A stretch of 23,136 bases of DNA from an uncultured Leucobacter sp. Lineage in GTDB: Bacteria > Actinomycetota > Actinomycetes > Actinomycetales > Microbacteriaceae. This document shows, piece by piece, positions 8,100 to 15,984 of this stretch (position 1 is its first letter; every line of letters starts with the position of its first letter). A program made the translations under genes and the position numbers. Below the pieces are notes generated by a model. That model had not been told where the DNA came from. It searched no databases and saw nothing but the letters and a program-made list of their open reading frames with translations. Where the stretch lies: the NCBI GenBank assembly GCA_937967375.1, contig CALCJF010000024.1, positions 1-23,136 on the forward strand, written 5' to 3'.

Positions 8100-10070
8100 T
8101 CAGCCGATGAGTGCTGCGGCGATCTCGTCGGCGCGCTCGAGTTGCCCCGTCTGCCTGAGCAACTCGATCAACTCGCTCGCGGCATCGGCGCGTTGTTGTT
8201 TCGCACGGGCGGCGGTGAACCCCTCGAACGCAGATTCGAGCGACCAGATCGCGTCACTCGTTCGCCCGAGCTCGCGCTGTACCTTGCCGGCGAGCCAGAA
8301 TGCGTGTGCTGCGTCGGCGAGGCGGCCGAGCTGCGCATACTCTTCGCCAGCGGTCGTCGCTTCGCGTGCAGCCCGGTCTCGGTCGAGTTGATCGGCGAGT
8401 AGCGTGGGATCAGCTGCGGCAATCAACCGAGCGAGCGTGTCTCGGGCGGTGGCCTTGGTGACGGTATGCTCGCGGCGCCGGCGTGCCGCGAGTTCATCGC
8501 TAAGTTCGCCGGACGGTTGGTCTGGCATAGCCTCGAGGTGTTCCATGCATTCCGCAGTGAGGAGCATCGGCTCGCCCTCGCGGCGAAGCCGAGCGGCTAC
8601 CGGAGCCCACGCGGTCAGCACCGAGACGATCACGTTGGCCTCAGCCCCGCCGGTTTTCAGCAGCGGGATCGCCGCGGCAAAGCCACGGTGCGCTGTCTCG
8701 TCGTCGCCGCCCTCGGCAGCGCTCTGAGCCGCCTCGGCGTAGGCGAGGCCCGCGCGTTCGATCCATCCCTCACCAACGAACGCCTCGGCCGATGCGGCAT
8801 AGTGACGCGCGGCTTCGAGGTACTGCTTTCTCGCGAGCGCACGTTCGGCACTCGCGAAATGAGCGTCGCCCGTGACTGGCTCTGCAGCTGCCTCGTGGAC
8901 GAGCGATGTGCCGGCTAGCGCCGTGCCCGCGTGCCCGAAGCCGACCGGCTCGGATGCAGCCGCGGTGGCCTCGAGAGCAGGAATCGCAGGGGAATCCTTG
9001 GGCAACGGGCTCTCGGCAAGCGCGGCCGCGAGCGCTCGGTCGAGCCGCAGCGCGTAGTATTGGTTTCTGTTCCGCGCATCGAACTTCTCCGCGAGCAGGC
9101 TGGCCTCGCGTATCGCCCATGCGTGCAGAGAAGCTACGTCGCCCATCTCGGGGTCTGGCAGCCCGGTTTCAAGGCCTGCAAGTTCGGGCAGGTTGGCAGA
9201 GAGTCCGGCAATGATGCCGAGCAGAAACCGTAGCTGCTGCAGCGGGGAGGCGGCTCCGCGAAGCTGCGCGGCATCGTCGTTGCGCAGTATTGCGAGGGCG
9301 GTCTCCAGGCGCCCGCCCCGCGCAAGCATCTCGAAGCACTTGGTTCTTGCCGAGGCGTTCTGGTTGTTCTCGTCGGTCGTCGTCGCCAGGGCGAGTCGAT
9401 GCTGTGCGAGCGCGAGCTCTGGGTCTCCGCTCAGCAGCGCGGCGAGGGCGGTGGCGTGATGCGTGCATGCCGGTTCTTTGTTGCAGTGCGACTTCTGGGT
9501 TACACCAATGGCGACGGCACTCTCGTAGTCGCCGGTTTCGGCGAAATAGCTTGCCTGGTTGCCGATCGTGCACGCCTCGCAATCTTCAAATTCGTCGCGT
9601 TCACCACCGATCCACGCGAGTCTGGCCTGCTCGACATCGCTGCGTCCTGTCCACCAGGCCCAGAGAAAACGACTCATGCGCACCGACGAGAGGCCGTTGC
9701 CCGCGAGCTCGAAGCGCCTCTGCATATCGGCGAGAAACGCCTCTGCCTGTTCTGGGGAGATCTGTGGAAAGTCGGCGAGATCTGCCGCGATCCACTTGAA
9801 CTCCCAGAACAGGTTGCGCCTGTCTGCGGCGTCGAACAACTCGGGGCTCTGATCCCACAGCCTGAGCAGCCGGGCGAAGGTGACGAACGACTTCGCCCCC
9901 TCTCCTGAAAACGTGTATGCCTCGACGAGATCGAGCAGCGCCTCAGCAAGTGCCTCGGGTGGGCCTTCTGCTTCGACTCTGCGCGCGATCGTCTCGGTTG
10001 CCGCGGTGCGGGCAGTGCCGTAGGGCAGGTCTCGGAGGCCCCGAAGTCTTGCTGTAACTTGCTGAGTCAA
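8100..10070 (-). CDS. TPR-like helical-repeat protein with cysteine cluster, partner of the HSP90-family gene
   Basis: This 656-residue, probably soluble protein is rich in Ala, Leu and Glu, with many helix-turn-helix repeats of tetratricopeptide type. The clearest are at residues 403-500 (FASAERALARKQYLEAARHY and following) and near the C-terminus (SDAIWSLESAFEGFTAA). Between two repeats lies a cysteine cluster, Cys164-x2-Cys167, Cys196 and Cys202 with His204/His205, a plausible metal site. The TTG start is well supported: AAAGGA lies 7 nt upstream and the TTG overlaps the HSP90 stop as TTGA. TPR proteins serve as HSP90 co-chaperones or scaffolds in eukaryotes. A co-chaperone or client-adaptor role here is inferred from the gene pair, not from the sequence. 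Confidence 0.8.
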   Translation of the reverse strand: MTQQVTARLRGLRDLPYGTARTAATETIARRVEAEGPPEALAEALLDLVEAYTFSGEGAKSFVTFARLLRLWDQSPELFDAADRRNLFWEFKWIAADLADFPQISPEQAEAFLADMQRRFELAGNGLSSVRMSRFLWAWWTGRSDVEQARLAWIGGERDEFEDCEACTIGNQASYFAETGDYESAVAIGVTQKSHCNKEPACTHHATALAALLSGDPELALAQHRLALATTTDENNQNASARTKCFEMLARGGRLETALAILRNDDAAQLRGAASPLQQLRFLLGIIAGLSANLPELAGLETGLPDPEMGDVASLHAWAIREASLLAEKFDARNRNQYYALRLDRALAAALAESPLPKDSPAIPALEATAAASEPVGFGHAGTALAGTSLVHEAAAEPVTGDAHFASAERALARKQYLEAARHYAASAEAFVGEGWIERAGLAYAEAAQSAAEGGDDETAHRGFAAAIPLLKTGGAEANVIVSVLTAWAPVAARLRREGEPMLLTAECMEHLEAMPDQPSGELSDELAARRRREHTVTKATARDTLARLIAAADPTLLADQLDRDRAAREATTAGEEYAQLGRLADAAHAFWLAGKVQRELGRTSDAIWSLESAFEGFTAARAKQQRADAASELIELLRQTGQLERADEIAAALIG

Positions 10071-11908
10071 GAGTGTTCCTTTCGAAGGGCGAGTTCGAGC
10101 AGCGAGCCGAGCGCTCCCGAGAGCGCCGCGGATTCGCTCTGCCGCAACCCCTCTCCGGCAAGCATGACTGCATTCAGGTAGAGTGAGCGCAGCCCGGCGG
10201 CAAAGACGTCGGTTCCGGGCGCTCCGAGCAACTGCCTCGCGACCGTGCTCTCGTCATTGATCACGAGTGTGCGCGAGCGGGAGGCACCCGGTTCGGCAAA
10301 CGCGTCGAGCAGCCCGCCCCACAATTCGGGCGTAGCGGTGCGCTCGCGATCGCGTTCGCGGCGGTGCTCGCCTTCAGCATCGCGCAACAGCATCGCAGGC
10401 ACAGAGTCGGGTGAGAATCGCCTCACGATCACGTCACAATCGTCGTCGAGCAGCAGATCCCTGGCCGCGGCGAGCGCCGATGCGAGTTGCATCTCTCGCT
10501 CGATGTCGACGACCCCGAGCACCTGCACCAGGTCTTCGCTCGCGAGCTCGCGAACGTGCCAGGCTTTGCGAGCGGAAAGGCGCTGCATGAGGTCTGAGTC
10601 GTAGACATACCCGGCGTTGACCACTACGAGGCCCTGCGCGCGGGCGACCGAGGCAATCCTGCGGTAGGCCTCTGTCGTGGTCGTATAGACGATCTCGCCG
10701 CCCGAAGCCGCTGCTGCATCGGTGAGCGTGAGCGGACCGTCGGTCGTCTCGAAGGGAAGCACCTCTGCCACAAGGTCGAGCATGTCATCGTCGCCAAGCG
10801 CGAGGGATCGGAATGCAAGATGATGGGTTTCGAGCACGGTGCGGGCGAGCGCCGAGCCCTCTCGCAGGTGCTCGAGCGCCCACTGCTTGATCTGCCCGCC
10901 GAGTGCCTCGCGGGCGGCGAGCAGGGTCTCGTCGTCGTGCAGTTGTTCTCTCGACGCGGTAGGCGAGAGCGATTCAGCGTTCAGCACAGCACGCACGAAG
11001 AATGCCCACTCGGGCAGCACCCGGTCGACGCGCGCTCCGAGCAGCATGCGCTTCGTGTAGACGCGGTGCCGGCCCGAGGCCGGGGCGATCGCCTGCGGCA
11101 GCACGAATGCGATGCCCGAGATGCCGAGCAGCGGAAGTGTGAGGTCTATTGCGGCGAGCGGAGTGAAGCCGAAGCTGCGCTCGCAATAGGCGGCAAGCGC
11201 CCGTTCGCGGTCGAGTGCCCGAGCGTGTTCGACCTGCCACGGCAGTTCGGCTTGGGTGATGCGGCGCCAGACCGGGGCAGCCCCCGGGACCGGCACCCGC
11301 ACCGCGACATCGAAAGGAAGCAGGGAGCCGTACTCAACAGTGAGGGCGAGCACGCTCTCGTGCGACAACCAGTGCTCGGTATCTGCCCGTGCAAGCAGTC
11401 GCACCGTGGTGCCGACCTCGATCTCGCGCTCTGAGAGCTCGATGACCTCGAAGGTGCCGTCGGCGTGCCCGATCCAACGAATTGCCGGCGCCGTGTCACG
11501 CGCGCTGCGCGACACGACCTCGATACTGTCTGCCACCATGAACGCCGCGAGCAGGCCGATGCCGAACTGCCCGATGAACTGGGTGCGCCCGAGACCGAAG
11601 GTTTCGTCGCGCTTCGACGAACGCCCGATGGTGGCGAGCAGCTCGGCAGCCTCGGCTGCGGTGAGACCCACCCCGGAATCCACTATCTCGAGCACCGAAC
11701 GGCCCTGGGCATCGATATCGGTGCTGATGCGAATCGTCGCATCAGCACCGGCGTCGATCTCGCGCCGAGCGGTGACCGCGTCGACGGCATTCTGCAGCAT
11801 CTCGCGCAGGTACACCTGAGGACCCGAGTAGAGGTGCCGCGAGAGCAGGTCAACGATTCCTGAGAGGTCGACCTGAAAACGTTCGGGCAACTGGGGCGTC
11901 TCGCTCAG
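10067..11908 (-). CDS. HSP90-family (HtpG-like) ATPase
   Basis: This protein of about 613 residues has an N-terminal GHKL ATPase domain: N-box Glu36/Asn40/Asp43 (LREMLQNAVDA), G1 box Asp77-SGVG and G2 box GQFGIG at 113-118. The HSP90 middle domain follows, including the SRE catalytic-arginine motif at 319-321 (SPTASREQL) and HRVYTKRMLL. The C-terminal 280 residues are diverged from HtpG. It should act as a cytosolic ATP-dependent chaperone or HSP90-like switch. The start is unclear: family members begin a few residues before FQVDL, which fits a CTG at 11908 (MSETPQLPER) overlapping the ybjN-like stop as CTGA. TTG 11890 is an alternative, and ATG 11995 would run 29 codons inside the upstream gene in another frame. 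Confidence 0.85.
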   Translation of the reverse strand: MSETPQLPERFQVDLSGIVDLLSRHLYSGPQVYLREMLQNAVDAVTARREIDAGADATIRISTDIDAQGRSVLEIVDSGVGLTAAEAAELLATIGRSSKRDETFGLGRTQFIGQFGIGLLAAFMVADSIEVVSRSARDTAPAIRWIGHADGTFEVIELSEREIEVGTTVRLLARADTEHWLSHESVLALTVEYGSLLPFDVAVRVPVPGAAPVWRRITQAELPWQVEHARALDRERALAAYCERSFGFTPLAAIDLTLPLLGISGIAFVLPQAIAPASGRHRVYTKRMLLGARVDRVLPEWAFFVRAVLNAESLSPTASREQLHDDETLLAAREALGGQIKQWALEHLREGSALARTVLETHHLAFRSLALGDDDMLDLVAEVLPFETTDGPLTLTDAAAASGGEIVYTTTTEAYRRIASVARAQGLVVVNAGYVYDSDLMQRLSARKAWHVRELASEDLVQVLGVVDIEREMQLASALAAARDLLLDDDCDVIVRRFSPDSVPAMLLRDAEGEHRRERDRERTATPELWGGLLDAFAEPGASRSRTLVINDESTVARQLLGAPGTDVFAAGLRSLYLNAVMLAGEGLRQSESAALSGALGSLLELALRKEHS

Positions 11909-12396
11909 TCGTCTTCGGGCTTGTACTTGGCCCAGACCTCTGGGTAGGCCTCGTTCACCTGCTCGAAGAACGCCATGCTCGTGCTGATCGCGCATTGCAG
12001 CTGCTGGCCGAGCTGCCCATCGGTGATGCCCTGCTCGAAGTCGACGTTGTGTTCGGTGTGCACGCGAACCGCGCCCTCGTCGTCGACGCGGGCGTAGGTC
12101 TTCGGCCAGAGCCGTTCGGCGTTCCAGTTATTGCAGATCATCGCGATGTTCGCGAACTCGTCTGCGACGAGCTGGCCTCGCCAATTGCCGCGGATGCAGA
12201 GCAGCTCGTCTTCTTTGCCGTTCAGCATGAAGTAGAACGAGGCGTATTCCCAGCCGCCACCGATGTCTCCGTCTGAATCAACGCTGTATGACCAGCCCTG
12301 CGCTTCGAGACCGTGCTTGATGCGGTCTTTGCTGAGCGGGGCGAGTCCGTCGGGGCCATCGGGGGAGGGAGTGCTGTCTTTGGTGAAGAATCCCAT
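11905..12396 (-). CDS. YbjN-domain protein
   Basis: This 163-residue soluble protein of the YbjN family has the actinobacterial pattern of an N-terminal helix (LSKDRIKHGLEAQGWSY), a beta-strand region (FYFMLNGKEDELLCIRGNWR), the conserved ICNNWNAERLWPKTYARV block and a C-terminal helical segment. YbjN proteins have a fold related to type III secretion chaperones and are linked to stress and regulatory phenotypes, but no biochemical activity is established. It is the first gene of the leftward unit and its TGA overlaps the probable start of the HSP90-family gene, so the products are likely made together. The ribosome-binding site before the ATG is weak (GAAAG). Confidence 0.85.
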   Translation of the reverse strand: MGFFTKDSTPSPDGPDGLAPLSKDRIKHGLEAQGWSYSVDSDGDIGGGWEYASFYFMLNGKEDELLCIRGNWRGQLVADEFANIAMICNNWNAERLWPKTYARVDDEGAVRVHTEHNVDFEQGITDGQLGQQLQCAISTSMAFFEQVNEAYPEVWAKYKPEDD

Positions 12397-12462
12397 GGTG
12401 TGTGACGCTTTCTTCTGCGAGTGACTACGGTGTGCACTTTCATACTAGGGGCAGAGAAATCG

Positions 12463-12508
12463 CGAGCGCCCCGCCTCCCGGGAAAAGCCCAGGGAGACGG
12501 GGCGCTCG
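12463..12508 (-). terminator. Intrinsic terminator of aceB, upstream of the ybjN-like gene
   Basis: A long, nearly perfect GC-rich inverted repeat (12463-12482 with 12488-12508, AAAA centre) follows the malate synthase stop. On the minus strand it is followed by CGATTTCTCT, giving a modest T-run. It separates aceB transcription from the YbjN-HSP90-TPR operon. A minus-strand TAGTAT (12442-12447) just beyond could be the -10 of that operon, without a clear -35. Confidence 0.75.
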
Positions 12509-12536
12509 TTTCGTTGGCTTTGGCCCAACCGCCGAT

Positions 12537-14153
12537 CTAGTTGTCGACGAGGTAACGGCTGTAGGCAGGGACGGTCAGGAAGGTGGGGAAGTCGTCGCCG
12601 AGGGCAACGTCTTCGAACAGTTCTGCGGCGTCCGAGAAGCGATCGGCTTCGAAGCGCTCGAAGCCCGCTACTGCCGCTTGCACGAGTCCGCGCACCCAGT
12701 CACGGGTGATCCGAGTGCCTTCGGCGGTCGACTGATCCTGGTGAATCCACTGCCAGATCTGCGACCGGCTGATCTCTGCCGTGGCAGCATCTTCCATCAG
12801 GTTGTCGATTGCGACCGCGCCGTAGCCGCGCAGCCATGCCTCGATGTAGCGAATCGCCACCGAAACGTTGTCGCGAACGCCCGCATCGGTAATGTCGCGG
12901 CCGATGTGCACGTCAAGCAGCTGCGCCGCGGTCACTTCGACATCATCGCGCTGGCGATCCACCTGATTCGGGCGATCGCCGAGCACCGCGTCAAACTCTG
13001 CCTGTGCGATTGAGATCAGATCGGGGTGAGCCACCCAGGTGCCGTCGAAGCCGTCGGTGGCTTCGCGCTGCTTATCGGCTCGAACCTTCTCTTCGGCGCG
13101 GGCGGTCACCTCTGGGTCGCGGCGGTTCGGAATGAAGGCGCTCATGCCGCCGATTGCGTGTGCCCCGCGCTTGTGGCAGGTCTTCACCAGCAGCTCGGTG
13201 TAGGCGCGCATGAACGGTACGGTCATCGTCACTTCGCTGCGATCCGGAAGCACGAAACGCGCGCCGCGACCACGGTAGTTCTTGATGATCGAGAATATGT
13301 AATCCCAGCGGCCGGCGTTCAGACCTGCGATGTGGTCGCGCATCACGTACAGAATCTCTTCCATCTCGAATGCGGCGGGCAACGTCTCGATGAGCACCGT
13401 GGCGCGGATGGTGCCGTGATCGATGCCGAGATACTCCTCGGTGAAGGTGAACACGTCGTTCCAGAGCTTCGCCTCTTCGCTCGACTCGAGCTTCGCGATG
13501 TAGAAGTAGGGGCCGCTGCCGTTTTCGATGAGCTGCTTCGCGTTATGGAACGCGTACAGGCCGAAGTCGACGAGGCTGCCAGACGCGGCTCCCGACAGGC
13601 CGTGCGCATCGGTGAAGCGAATATGCTTCTCGACGAGGTGCCAACCGCGAGGACGCATCACGATCGTGGGCGTGCGCTCAGCGGTGACTTCGTAGCGCTT
13701 GCCCTCGGGGCTGGTGTAGCTGAGCTGACCGCGAATCGCGTCGAAGAGCGAGAGCTGGCCGCCGATGACGTTCTGCCAGGTGGGGCTCGTCGCGTCTTCC
13801 TGGTCTGCGAGCCAGACTCGTGCGCCCGAGTTCAGCGCGTTGATCGTCATCTTCGGATCGGTTGGGCCGGTGATCTCAACCCGGCGGTCTTCGAGGCCTG
13901 GGCCGGGGCCCGCAACGCGCCAGCTCTGATCCTCGCGAATTGCTCTGGTGTCTTCGCGAAACTTGGGATCGCGGCCGTTGCCGATTTCGTAGCGGCGGCG
14001 CTGCCGGTCAGCGAGGCGCTCGTGACGAGCGCCAGCAAATCGTCGGTGCAGTTCGCCGAGAAACTCGACTGCTTCGGGAGTGAGGATCTCGTCTTGACGG
14101 TGCACGGGCTTGCCCATGACCTCGATGCCAGTATCGGTGAGTGTTGCAGACAT
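12537..14153 (-). CDS. aceB: Malate synthase A
   Basis: This 538-residue enzyme condenses glyoxylate with acetyl-CoA to give malate in the glyoxylate shunt, which allows growth on acetate and fatty acids. The length is normal for isoform A. The malate synthase signature MRDHIAGLNAGRWDYIFSII occupies 271-290. The Mg/glyoxylate-binding region includes Arg167 (IVMRPRGWHLVEKH) and Glu256 (VLIETLPAA). The probable catalytic base is Asp455 in NLMEDAATAEISR, and HAIGGMSAFIPNRRDP is also characteristic. The ATG at 14153 is preceded by AAAGGG. The gene is divergent from a RamB/ScfR-type regulator, a good candidate for its controller. Isocitrate lyase (aceA) is not in the window. Confidence 0.96.
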   Translation of the reverse strand: MSATLTDTGIEVMGKPVHRQDEILTPEAVEFLGELHRRFAGARHERLADRQRRRYEIGNGRDPKFREDTRAIREDQSWRVAGPGPGLEDRRVEITGPTDPKMTINALNSGARVWLADQEDATSPTWQNVIGGQLSLFDAIRGQLSYTSPEGKRYEVTAERTPTIVMRPRGWHLVEKHIRFTDAHGLSGAASGSLVDFGLYAFHNAKQLIENGSGPYFYIAKLESSEEAKLWNDVFTFTEEYLGIDHGTIRATVLIETLPAAFEMEEILYVMRDHIAGLNAGRWDYIFSIIKNYRGRGARFVLPDRSEVTMTVPFMRAYTELLVKTCHKRGAHAIGGMSAFIPNRRDPEVTARAEEKVRADKQREATDGFDGTWVAHPDLISIAQAEFDAVLGDRPNQVDRQRDDVEVTAAQLLDVHIGRDITDAGVRDNVSVAIRYIEAWLRGYGAVAIDNLMEDAATAEISRSQIWQWIHQDQSTAEGTRITRDWVRGLVQAAVAGFERFEADRFSDAAELFEDVALGDDFPTFLTVPAYSRYLVDN

Positions 14154-14282
14154 GTGGTGGGCCAGCCCTTTCTTCGTTGATGACCTGTACTAACGCAGTG
14201 AGCCGCGAATGCCGAGGGGCAGAAGCTGCTGTGTTTCCATTCTGAGGGGCTCACCGGGGGGAATTTTGGCGTTTTCTGAGGT

Positions 14283-14300
14283 GAAATTATCGAATATTTC
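14283..14300. promoter_or_regulatory. Candidate operator palindrome between aceB and the ScfR/RamB-type regulator
   Basis: GAAATTATCGAATATTTC is an 18-nt imperfect palindrome (14 of 18 positions symmetric, centre TCGA) in an AT-rich island of an otherwise GC-rich genome. It lies 39 nt before the regulator ATG and about 130 nt before aceB. The position fits an autoregulatory and/or aceB-regulatory binding site. It does not resemble the Corynebacterium RamB box. Confidence 0.4.
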
Positions 14301-14302
14301 TG

Positions 14303-14332
14303 TTGATTGAAAGTCTTGCGATCTGAGATGAT
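14303..14332 (+). promoter_or_regulatory. Possible leaderless promoter of the ScfR/RamB-type regulator
   Basis: TTGATT (14303-14308) and GATGAT (14327-14332) are spaced by 18 nt, and the latter ends 6 nt before the ATG at 14339. There is no Shine-Dalgarno sequence. This geometry is typical of leaderless actinobacterial mRNAs. The -10 match is imperfect. Confidence 0.35.
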
Positions 14333-14338
14333 GGGCTC

Positions 14339-15859
14339 ATGCCTCCTTTTGACACCTCAGCCTCGGCCACGGGCCAGATTTCTCTTCCCGCCGCAGTGCC
14401 CCTCGACGCCGAGGGCGACACCGCCGACGCGCTCACCCTCGGGCGGCGCGTTCGCGAGCGGCGCATCCAGCTCGGGCTGAAGCTTGAACAACTCGCCGCG
14501 GCGATCGACCGGGCACCGTCGCAGATCTCGGCAATCGAGAACGGGAAGCGCGAGCCGAGCCTGCCAGTGTTGCGCGCGCTCGCCGCCGCGCTGAGGTGCA
14601 CCGTCGACGAACTTCTGATGGATGAGGCCCCGAGCGAGCGAGCCGCACTTGAGATCGCGGTCGAGCGTGCGCAGCGTGGGGCGGTATTCACCGCGCTGGG
14701 CATTCAGCCGATTCGAGTGTCGAAGGCGACTCCAGACGAAACGCTGAAGGCAGTGCTCGGCCTGCACCAAGAAGTTGAGCGCCTGCATCGCGAGCGTGCT
14801 GCGACGCCCGAGGAAGCGCGCCGCGCAAACACCGAGCTGCGCTCGGAGATGCGGGTTCGTGGTAACTACTACTCCGAACTCGAACAGGCGGCGCAGCAAC
14901 TGCTGGCCACTGTCGGCTATTCCGGCGGGCCGGTGTCTCAGCAATCGATCTCGAGCATCGCCGAGAAGCTCGGCTTTACGCTGCACTACGTCGGCGACCT
15001 GCCGCACTCGACCCGGTCGGTGATCGATCGTCGCAACAATCGGATTTACCTCGGCTCGAACCTGCCCTCGCGCGACGCGCGGGCGCCGATTCTGCGAGCG
15101 CTCGCTAGCATCGTCTGCGCGCACGAAGAGCCGCGCAGCTATGGCGAGTTCTTGCGGCAGCGCGTCGAAGCGAACTACCTGGCCGGCGCGGTGCTGCTGC
15201 CGGAACAGGCGACGATCGCAGCGCTCAGCGAGGCGAAGAAGCAGCGCCAGATTTCGATGGAGGATCTGCGCGACGCATTTGGCGTCTCGTATGAGATGGC
15301 GGCGCACCGGTTTACCAACCTCGCCACCACGCACCTCGATCTCGAAGTGCATTTCATGAAAGTGCACGAGTCAGGCACTCTCGTCAAGGCATACGAGAAC
15401 GACGGGGTGCGCTTTCCTTCGGACGCGCTCGGCAACCTCGAGGGCGCGATGGTGTGTCGAAACTGGACCGCGCGCACCGTGTTCAGTCAGCCCGATCGGT
15501 TCAACCCTTGGTATCAGTACACCGACATGACCGAGGGTGGCACGTACTGGTGCACGTCTCGGCTCGAAACGGCCAAAGAGGGGCAGTACTCGGTGAGTGT
15601 CGGGGTGCCCTTCGACGGCGTGCGCTGGTTTCGCGGGCGCGAGACGCCGCATCGCTCGAAGTCGTTCTGCCCTGATGAGAAGTGCTGCCGCAGGGCCTCT
15701 GACGAGATCACCCGCAAGTGGGCTGGAGCGTCGTGGCCCGAGGCCGCAACCCCGACCAGCCTGCTTGCGGCTCTTCCCACCGGCACCTTTCCCGGCGTCG
15801 ACTCGCACGAGGTGTACGCGTTTCTCGATGGCTACGAGCGCGGTTCGCAGGGCTCATAA
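14339..15859 (+). CDS. XRE-family regulator of the ScfR/RamB type (acyl-CoA/acetate-responsive)
   Basis: This 506-residue transcription factor has an N-terminal XRE helix-turn-helix (about 34-92, containing QLAAAIDRAPSQISAIENGK). A central ImmA/IrrE-like (DUF955) region follows, with FTLHYVGDLPHSTRSVID and then VEANYLAGAVLLPE. A C-terminal DUF2083-type ligand domain ends in a cysteine-rich motif (FCPDEKCCRR). The architecture matches RamB of Corynebacterium/Mycobacterium and ScfR of Streptomyces, which control acetate, glyoxylate-shunt and propionate genes. The HExxH zinc-protease motif is absent (the equivalent stretch reads IVCAHEEP), as expected for a sensor rather than a protease. Divergence from aceB strongly suggests it regulates malate synthase. 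The assignment as ramB orthologue is inferred. Confidence 0.85.
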   Translation: MPPFDTSASATGQISLPAAVPLDAEGDTADALTLGRRVRERRIQLGLKLEQLAAAIDRAPSQISAIENGKREPSLPVLRALAAALRCTVDELLMDEAPSERAALEIAVERAQRGAVFTALGIQPIRVSKATPDETLKAVLGLHQEVERLHRERAATPEEARRANTELRSEMRVRGNYYSELEQAAQQLLATVGYSGGPVSQQSISSIAEKLGFTLHYVGDLPHSTRSVIDRRNNRIYLGSNLPSRDARAPILRALASIVCAHEEPRSYGEFLRQRVEANYLAGAVLLPEQATIAALSEAKKQRQISMEDLRDAFGVSYEMAAHRFTNLATTHLDLEVHFMKVHESGTLVKAYENDGVRFPSDALGNLEGAMVCRNWTARTVFSQPDRFNPWYQYTDMTEGGTYWCTSRLETAKEGQYSVSVGVPFDGVRWFRGRETPHRSKSFCPDEKCCRRASDEITRKWAGASWPEAATPTSLLAALPTGTFPGVDSHEVYAFLDGYERGSQGS

Positions 15860-15883
15860 CACCGCGTGTGCAGAAACGATAAG

Positions 15884-15919
15884 CGGCGCGCCGGGTTCGA
15901 GATGCACGGCGCGCCGTGC
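15884..15919 (+). terminator. GC-rich hairpin between the regulator and garA (possible terminator without U-tract)
   Basis: Two copies of CGGCGCGCCG (15884-15893 and 15907-15916), each self-complementary, can pair with each other across a 13-nt loop. The second lies inside a perfect 16-bp palindrome (15904-15919). No T-run follows. It sits just after the regulator stop and may act as a terminator or processing barrier. Confidence 0.45.
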
Positions 15920-15984
15920 TGCGATAACGTAGAGAGACCCGCAGCTCAAACCGTAGGCTGCCAAAACCCAGGTGGGAGTGGCAC

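Noticed and set aside
13026..14180. Plus-strand open frame of 384 codons opposite aceB
   Set aside because: The minus strand carries a complete malate synthase with catalytic motifs. The antisense product has no motif and no suitable ribosome-binding site.
14357..15367. Minus-strand open frame opposite the RamB/ScfR-type regulator
   Set aside because: The plus-strand frame has a clear XRE helix-turn-helix and conserved C-terminal cysteines; the antisense product is compositionally biased and motif-free.
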